Source: an uncultured Burkholderiaceae bacterium (GTDB lineage Bacteria > Pseudomonadota > Gammaproteobacteria > Burkholderiales > Burkholderiaceae_F). From it: a stretch of DNA of 6,054 bases. The notes below the pieces were generated by a model, which was not told where the DNA came from, searched no databases, and saw only the letters and a program-made list of their open reading frames with translations. The translations under genes and the position numbers were made by a program. Positions 1 through 6,054 of this stretch are shown here, piece after piece (the first letter of the stretch is position 1; every line of letters begins with the position of its first letter). Where the stretch lies: assembly GCA_937936215.1 (NCBI GenBank), contig CALGWX010000360.1, forward strand, positions 1-6,054. The letters are read 5' to 3'.

Positions 1-173
1 CCGCTGGTCGTCGCCAGCAGCCAGGCGACGGTGCCGGCGACGAGCGCCGCCGCGAGCAGCAGGCTGAGGGTCGCGGTGGCCAGCGACCGCAGGACGAAGC
101 GCGGCCGCCGCTGCGCCGGGGGCGGCGCCGGCATTGCCGGCGGCGGTGGCGGCGGCGCGGTCTCGTCGCTCAT
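1..173 (-). CDS. tamB: TamB, translocation and assembly module inner-membrane subunit (N-terminus only)
   Basis: Partial gene: only the first 57 codons are inside the window and the rest runs off the left edge. The start is the ATG at 173, one base after the tamA stop codon (junction TGA-G-ATG). This points to translational coupling, since no clear Shine-Dalgarno lies in front. The N-terminus is a cytoplasmic tail rich in Ala and Pro (six prolines in a row at residues 7-12, three more at 17-19). A basic patch follows (R22, R23, R25, R29), then one hydrophobic segment at about 31-55, as expected of a signal anchor. In the known family, TamB is a very large protein anchored in the inner membrane whose beta-rich body crosses the periplasm to TamA; it has been linked to autotransporter assembly and to phospholipid transport. 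The assignment rests on position directly after tamA plus the signal anchor, because the diagnostic C-terminal DUF490 domain is outside the window. An in-frame ATG at 134 (Met14) is a less likely start. Confidence 0.8.
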   Translation of the reverse strand, partial: MSDETAPPPPPPAMPAPPPAQRRPRFVLRSLATATLSLLLAAALVAGTVAWLLATTS

Positions 174-174
174 C

Positions 175-1965
175 TCAGAACGCGATCGCCACCGAGAAGT
201 GCAGCCGCAGGCCGCCGGTGCGGTCGGCCCAGGCCAGATCGAGCGCCAGCGGGCCGGCGATCGTGCGATAGCGGGCGCCGAGCCCGTAGCCGCGCGCCAG
301 CCGCATCTGGCGCGGGCGGTCGGAGGCGTCGCCGGCGTCGACGAAGACGGCCGCGCCCCAGTCGCTCCACTGCCAGCGCACGTACTCGGCCGAGAAGACC
401 GCTAGCGCCGTGCTGCCGGTGGTCGCGGTACCCGCCTTGCGGCCGAGGCTCTGGAAAGCGTAGCCGCGCACGGTGCCCACACCGCCGGTGCGGAACAGGA
501 ACTCGTTGGGCACGACCCGCGCGTCGTCGACGGCGATGTAGCCCAGTTCGCTGCGCAGGATCAGCTGGTCGCGCGGTGACAACGGCACGTACAGCGCGTA
601 GCGCCCATAGCCGCGCACGAACGCCGTGCGCAGGAAGTTGGTAACGCTGCTGCGGCCCAGCCCGGCGGTGCCAGACAGCGTCAGCAGCGTGCCTTGGGTG
701 GGCAGGGTGATCGAGTCGACGTCGCGGCGCGTCCAGGCGTAGGTGGCGGCGACGACATCGATGACGGTGTCTTCCTGCGGCGCGCCCTCAACGCGGCGAT
801 CCTCGTGCTGGAAGTTCAGCGCCAGCTGGGTGTCGTAGCCGCGCCGGCCGCTTTCGCGGCGGAAGGCGCGCTGTGCGCCGACGGCCCAGCGGTTGGTCTG
901 CACGCCCTCGATGTCGGTTCGCTCCAGCAGCGCGCCGAGGGCGTCCTGCTCGTCGCCGGGCTTCGGCGGGAAGTATAAGTCCGCGTAGGCGACCTGGCGC
1001 GTCTTGTCCAGGCCCACACCCGACTGCAGCGAGTACGGCTGGCCGAAGATCAGCGCCTGCCGGTAGGCCGCCTCGGCGCGCACGCCGATGTCGGTCGAGT
1101 AGCCGAGCGAGAAGGCGAGCCGCTTGGTCTGCGCCTCACGCACCTCGACCCGCACCGGCAGCTCGGCGCCCGGGGCGTCGGTGGGGTCGATGTCGACGAT
1201 GACGGTGCTGAAGAAGGGCGCCCGTTGTAGGCGGCGCTGGAATTCGAGCAGCTTCTCGGCGTCGTAGCGGTCGCCGGGCGCAAACGGGCTGAAGCGCTCG
1301 ACGAGATGCGCGTCGTAGCGCACCAGGCCGCGCACCTCGATGGCGCCCATCGTGAAGGCGGGCCCGGAGTCGATGTCCACCCGCAGCCGGGCGGTGGCGC
1401 TCTCGGCATCGACCAGGGCCACGGAGTCGGCGATGCGGGCGGCAGCAAAGTCGCGGCCGCGGATCGCGTTCAGCAGCCGCGTCTTGGCGGCCGACCAGCG
1501 CGCGTCGCGGAAGGGCTCACCGACCGGCAGCTCCCAGGCGGCGCGCAGTTCCGCGGCGCGGGCGGGTTCGGCGGCCAGCGCTCCGGTGAACTCGATCGCC
1601 ACCTCGGTGACGCGCGTGCGCGGGCCCAGGTTCAGCAGCAGCAGGTAGCGGGCCTGGCTGCTGTCGTCGAGGCCGACCTCCAGGCGCGGCGAGAAGTAGC
1701 CCTCGGTGGCGAGCACGTCGATCGTGTCTCTGCGCAGGATGCGCAGCATCCGCTCGTCGTCCTCGCGGTCGATGGGATCGGCCGCGGCCGCATGGCGCTG
1801 CACCTGCTCGAGCAGCTCCGTCACCTCGCGCGGCGCCGGCGTCAGCAGTTCGAAGCGTGCCAGCGGCTTCGCCGGTTGCAGCACCGAGGACAGCGGGCCC
1901 TCGGCGGCGCGGGCGCCGCCCAGCGCCAGGATCGCGGCCAGGAGCAGGAAGCGGAGCCAAAGCAC
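175..1965 (-). CDS. tamA: TamA, Omp85-family outer-membrane barrel subunit of the translocation and assembly module
   Basis: Encodes 596 aa, close to the usual family length (E. coli TamA is about 577). The start is GTG at 1965: the frame upstream is closed by a TAG and offers no other ATG, GTG or TTG. Residues 1-20 form a signal peptide with a hydrophobic core and a likely cleavage after ALGGARA. Periplasmic POTRA-like domains fill roughly 33-280; the third is clearest (about 204-278, from AFTMGAIEVRG to VRVEVREAQ). The barrel starts at about 283 (LAFSLGYSTDIG). It contains the Omp85 VRGY motif at 499-502, the FVDAGDA strand at 541-547, and a C-terminal strand ending in Phe as a BAM-recognised beta-signal should. 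No cysteine is present, which is common in outer-membrane proteins. In the family, TamA pairs with TamB to help insert certain outer-membrane proteins. BamA is the main alternative, but BamA is longer with five POTRA domains, and the tamB-like neighbour favours TamA. Confidence 0.92.
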   Translation of the reverse strand: MLWLRFLLLAAILALGGARAAEGPLSSVLQPAKPLARFELLTPAPREVTELLEQVQRHAAAADPIDREDDERMLRILRRDTIDVLATEGYFSPRLEVGLDDSSQARYLLLLNLGPRTRVTEVAIEFTGALAAEPARAAELRAAWELPVGEPFRDARWSAAKTRLLNAIRGRDFAAARIADSVALVDAESATARLRVDIDSGPAFTMGAIEVRGLVRYDAHLVERFSPFAPGDRYDAEKLLEFQRRLQRAPFFSTVIVDIDPTDAPGAELPVRVEVREAQTKRLAFSLGYSTDIGVRAEAAYRQALIFGQPYSLQSGVGLDKTRQVAYADLYFPPKPGDEQDALGALLERTDIEGVQTNRWAVGAQRAFRRESGRRGYDTQLALNFQHEDRRVEGAPQEDTVIDVVAATYAWTRRDVDSITLPTQGTLLTLSGTAGLGRSSVTNFLRTAFVRGYGRYALYVPLSPRDQLILRSELGYIAVDDARVVPNEFLFRTGGVGTVRGYAFQSLGRKAGTATTGSTALAVFSAEYVRWQWSDWGAAVFVDAGDASDRPRQMRLARGYGLGARYRTIAGPLALDLAWADRTGGLRLHFSVAIAF

Positions 1966-2010
1966 TCGGTGGGCGCGCAGGAAGCGACAGGCGGCCGGGA
2001 TCGAAAGGGC

Positions 2011-2016
2011 ATTCTA
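2011..2016 (-). promoter_or_regulatory. Candidate sigma-70 -10 box for tamA-tamB
   Basis: On the minus strand the hexamer reads TAGAAT, five of six matches to TATAAT. It lies 45 bases upstream of the tamA GTG, giving a leader of about 40 nt. The hexamer 17 bases further upstream (GACGGC) is a poor -35, so the call rests on the -10 and its position in the divergent region. It sits next to the -35 of the clpB heat-shock promoter on the other strand. Confidence 0.4.
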
Positions 2017-2023
2017 TCGAGGC

Positions 2024-2052
2024 GTTGAAATCGGCCGTCGGCAGCCTTACGT
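2024..2052 (+). promoter_or_regulatory. Sigma-32 (RpoH) heat-shock promoter for clpB
   Basis: The -35 element GTTGAAA (2024-2030) differs from the CTTGAAA heat-shock consensus by one base. After a 14-base spacer comes CCTTACGT (2045-2052). It is a partial match to the enterobacterial -10 CCCCATNT, but its last seven bases match six positions of the alphaproteobacterial form CYTATNT. The expected transcript start is about 2058-2060, giving a leader of about 30 nt before the clpB ATG at 2090. Known clpB genes in proteobacteria are sigma-32 dependent, which supports the call. The consensus comparison is by eye. Confidence 0.72.
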
Positions 2053-2079
2053 ACCCAGCAGTTGATATTTCCACCCCTC

Positions 2080-2083
2080 AGGA
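2080..2083 (+). promoter_or_regulatory. Ribosome binding site of clpB
   Basis: AGGA lies six bases before the ATG at 2090, a good Shine-Dalgarno and spacing. It fixes the start at the codon that gives the family N-terminus MRQDKLT (E. coli MRLDRLT). Confidence 0.75.
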
Positions 2084-2089
2084 TTCGCC

Positions 2090-4672
<2,583 letters not shown>

Positions 4673-4673
4673 G

Positions 4674-4701
4674 ACGCGGCGGGCGCTGGCGCCCGCCGCG
4701 T
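4674..4701 (+). terminator. G+C-rich hairpin between convergent genes, likely terminator
   Basis: A perfect 12-bp inverted repeat (4674-4685 with 4690-4701) encloses a CTGG tetraloop. It starts two bases after the clpB stop codon and ends five bases before the stop of the convergent 83-aa gene, so it could end transcripts from both sides. Neither flank carries a run of T, so it is not a textbook intrinsic terminator. It may instead act through hairpin strength, as a 3' end protector, or together with Rho. Confidence 0.65.
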
Positions 4702-4705
4702 ATGC

Positions 4706-4957
4706 CTACTCGGCCAGCGTGCCGCCGCCCGGTGCCGAGCGGACCTCGCCGCGGCGCACCCAGATGCCGCGGCCCTCGCAGTGCAGCAGCTCGGTGCCGC
4801 TGCGCACGTACTGGCCGATGGGGTAGGCCACCCCGTTGAAGTAGCACACGCCGATCTCCTCGTCGGGGTCGACGGCGTACTCCTCGTCGGCGTCGAGCAC
4901 CGGCGAGTTGCGCTTGTCGGGGTCGGGGGCGCCGACCTGCGGGATGGGATCCGTCAT
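4706..4957 (-). CDS. Small acidic protein of unknown function with a paired-cysteine C-terminal module
   Basis: Encodes 83 aa from an ATG at 4957 with a strong Shine-Dalgarno in front, which supports it as a real gene. I do not recognise a named protein. Residues 1-35 are polar, acidic and Pro-rich (clusters DADEE and DPDEE) and probably disordered. Residues 36-68 look like a compact beta-type module: C38-Y-F-N-G-V-A-Y, then G48, then LLHC60-EGRG-IW66. The pattern C-Y-x-x-G-x-x-Y-x-x-G ... L-x-C resembles small DUF1496-like proteins, but this is only a visual resemblance; those I recall carry signal peptides and this one has none. It lacks membrane segments, so a cytoplasmic location is likely. 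It lies 33 bases downstream of the DUF2863 gene on the same strand and is probably cotranscribed with it. It faces clpB tail to tail, so it is unlikely to share its regulation. Confidence 0.75.
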   Translation of the reverse strand: MTDPIPQVGAPDPDKRNSPVLDADEEYAVDPDEEIGVCYFNGVAYPIGQYVRSGTELLHCEGRGIWVRRGEVRSAPGGGTLAE

Positions 4958-4960
4958 GGG

Positions 4961-4967
4961 CCTTCCT
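4961..4967 (-). promoter_or_regulatory. Ribosome binding site of the 83-aa gene
   Basis: On the minus strand the site reads AGGAAGG, ending three bases before the ATG; its AGGA core is six bases from the start. It is one of the clearest Shine-Dalgarno sites in the window and selects the start at 4957. No separate promoter is obvious in the short gap, in keeping with cotranscription from the upstream gene. Confidence 0.7.
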
Positions 4968-4990
4968 GTTGTTCTCGTGGCCGCGCCCGA

Positions 4991-6054
4991 TCAGTGCAGC
5001 GGCGCCGCCGGCTGCTCGTCGGCATCCTCCGGCGCCTCGGCGTGCACCGCGTGGCCGGCCGGGTTGGGAAAAAGCGGCGCGCCGCAGTCGTCGCAGAACT
5101 CGAGCGGGAAGCGGTGCGCGTGCGCGGTGATGCGCACGATGCCCAACCGGCGCAGCGCGGCGTCGACTTCCTCCTGCGCGCGCTCTTCCTCGTCGCCGAG
5201 CAGCGGCCAGACCACGCCCTCGATCACGGCATCCTCGTTGCTGGCGCTGCCGATGCCGATGCGGATCTCCTCGACCCGCTTGTCCTCGAAGGCCGCGTAG
5301 GTTGCCTGCAGCGCGTTCGGCGCCAGGTCGTAGGCGAGCTTCAGATAGGACACCGCCGCTTCGAGCGAGAACTCGCGCAGCTCGCGGTCGGCCTGGCGTA
5401 GCGCGGCGTGGAAGGCGTTGGGGGCGAGCACGCGGTAGCGGCAGCCGGTCATCACCGGTGCTAGCGCCCCGCCCACCTGTTCGCGGAACGCGTTCAGCGC
5501 CGCGGTCTTGGCGTCCGGGTCGACGCCCGTTTCCTGCCAGTGGTAAAGCGGCGCGCCCTGCGGCGCGACGATCGCGGCCAGCACGTAGCGGGTGTCGGCC
5601 AGCATCATCACCGGCTCGCGCAGGCTCTTGCCGTCCACCTTCATCCGCTTGCCGGCCACGCAGGCCTCGAACAGTTTTTGCGCGACGTCGTAGACCTCGC
5701 CGAAGGTCTCCGGCAGCTGGTCGATCGAGTACAGGTAGTCGGCCACCGCGATGCGGGTGCCGCGCGCGGCCAGATGCCCGGCGATGTGGGCGCCGAGCGC
5801 GTCGACCACCGACGGCGAAAGCGTGGTCGCCGGCAGGCGGTAGCGCGACCAGGCGAGCAGCGGCAGGGCCAGCAGCAGCGCGTCGTGCGGCTTGCCGTCG
5901 ATGTCCACCGTCGCGCTCTCGGCGCAGGACTCGGCGAGGTCGGCCAGATCGTCGTAGGCGCGGGCCTGCGTGCGCGACAGTTCTTCCAGCGCGGCGTCGA
6001 TGTCGTCGGCGTAGCCGCGCGCCAGGCGGTCGTAGATCGCCTCGACGAGGCGGC
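4991..6054 (-). CDS. DUF2863 family protein (5' end outside the window)
   Basis: The frame is open from the stop at 4991 to the right edge, giving 353 visible residues without an N-terminus. A GTG at 5908 could be read as a start, but the codons beyond it (6054-5909) continue in frame with protein-like sequence (for example RLVEAIYDRLARGYADDI), so the true start lies outside. I place it in DUF2863, a family of about 400 aa known mainly from betaproteobacteria and without an assigned function, from remembered features: the YSIDQLPETF segment, the C-terminal FPLEFCDDCGAPLFPNP block and the acidic tail. No membrane segment or signal peptide is visible, so it is probably cytoplasmic. The middle part (LEAAVSYLKLAYDLAPNAL) is helical in appearance. 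Near the C-terminus the residues Cys-x2-Cys-x10-His-x2-His (5095 down to 5042) could bind a metal such as zinc; this is inference. It probably forms a two-gene unit with the 83-aa gene downstream. Confidence 0.82.
   Translation of the reverse strand, partial: RLVEAIYDRLARGYADDIDAALEELSRTQARAYDDLADLAESCAESATVDIDGKPHDALLLALPLLAWSRYRLPATTLSPSVVDALGAHIAGHLAARGTRIAVADYLYSIDQLPETFGEVYDVAQKLFEACVAGKRMKVDGKSLREPVMMLADTRYVLAAIVAPQGAPLYHWQETGVDPDAKTAALNAFREQVGGALAPVMTGCRYRVLAPNAFHAALRQADRELREFSLEAAVSYLKLAYDLAPNALQATYAAFEDKRVEEIRIGIGSASNEDAVIEGVVWPLLGDEEERAQEEVDAALRRLGIVRITAHAHRFPLEFCDDCGAPLFPNPAGHAVHAEAPEDADEQPAAPLH

Noticed and set aside
1962..1967. GCACTC, half of a CIRCE (HrcA) operator
   Set aside because: No GAGTGC partner lies about nine bases away and the site is at the tamA start rather than by the clpB promoter. 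Chance match.
1306..2028. Plus-strand open frame (240 codons) across tamA and the intergenic region
   Set aside because: It overlaps the well-supported tamA frame and its translation is Gln/Arg/Gly-rich without motifs. It is a G+C-driven shadow.
2066..2072. Possible sigma-E -35 (GGAAATA on the minus strand) for tamA
   Set aside because: The -35 match is partial and no TCTGA-like -10 follows at 16-17 bases.
5906..5908. GTG as the start of the DUF2863 gene
   Set aside because: The frame stays open to the window edge with protein-like sequence upstream, and the family is longer than the 305 residues this start would give.

Overview
This 6,054-base window looks like ordinary chromosomal core sequence from a G+C-rich betaproteobacterium, most likely order Burkholderiales. 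The basis is the very high G+C, the strong G/C bias at third codon positions, a ClpB close to the proteobacterial type, and a DUF2863-type protein, a family I know mainly from betaproteobacteria. No tRNA, rRNA, CRISPR array, insertion sequence, phage gene or repeat family was found, and every stretch between genes is shorter than 130 bases.

Left part (1-1965, minus strand): the envelope pair tamA-tamB. tamA (175-1965) encodes a complete Omp85-family outer-membrane barrel with a signal peptide, POTRA domains and C-terminal barrel. tamB follows after a single intervening base, and only its N-terminal signal anchor lies in the window (1-173). The two proteins are expected to form the translocation and assembly module that spans the periplasm.

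Middle: a 124-bp divergent intergenic region (1966-2089) carries a good heat-shock sigma-32-type promoter reading right into clpB and a candidate -10 box reading left into tamA. clpB (2090-4672, plus strand) is intact at 860 codons, with every expected ATPase, pore-loop, arginine-finger and middle-domain feature. It ends at a perfect 12-bp G+C-rich hairpin (4674-4701), shared with the convergent genes on the other side.

Right part (4706-6054, minus strand): a two-gene set transcribed toward clpB. Upstream is a DUF2863-type protein that runs off the right edge (its 5' end is missing). 33 bases downstream is an 83-codon acidic small protein of unknown function with two cysteines.

How the genes work together: TamA/TamB serve outer-membrane biogenesis. 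ClpB works with the DnaK system to resolubilise aggregated cytoplasmic protein. The shared divergent promoter region could in principle link their expression, but nothing in the sequence proves this. I see no sign of a novel multigene system. The least understood items are the 83-aa protein, the DUF2863 protein with its C-terminal Cys/His cluster, and the proline-rich cytoplasmic tail of TamB.
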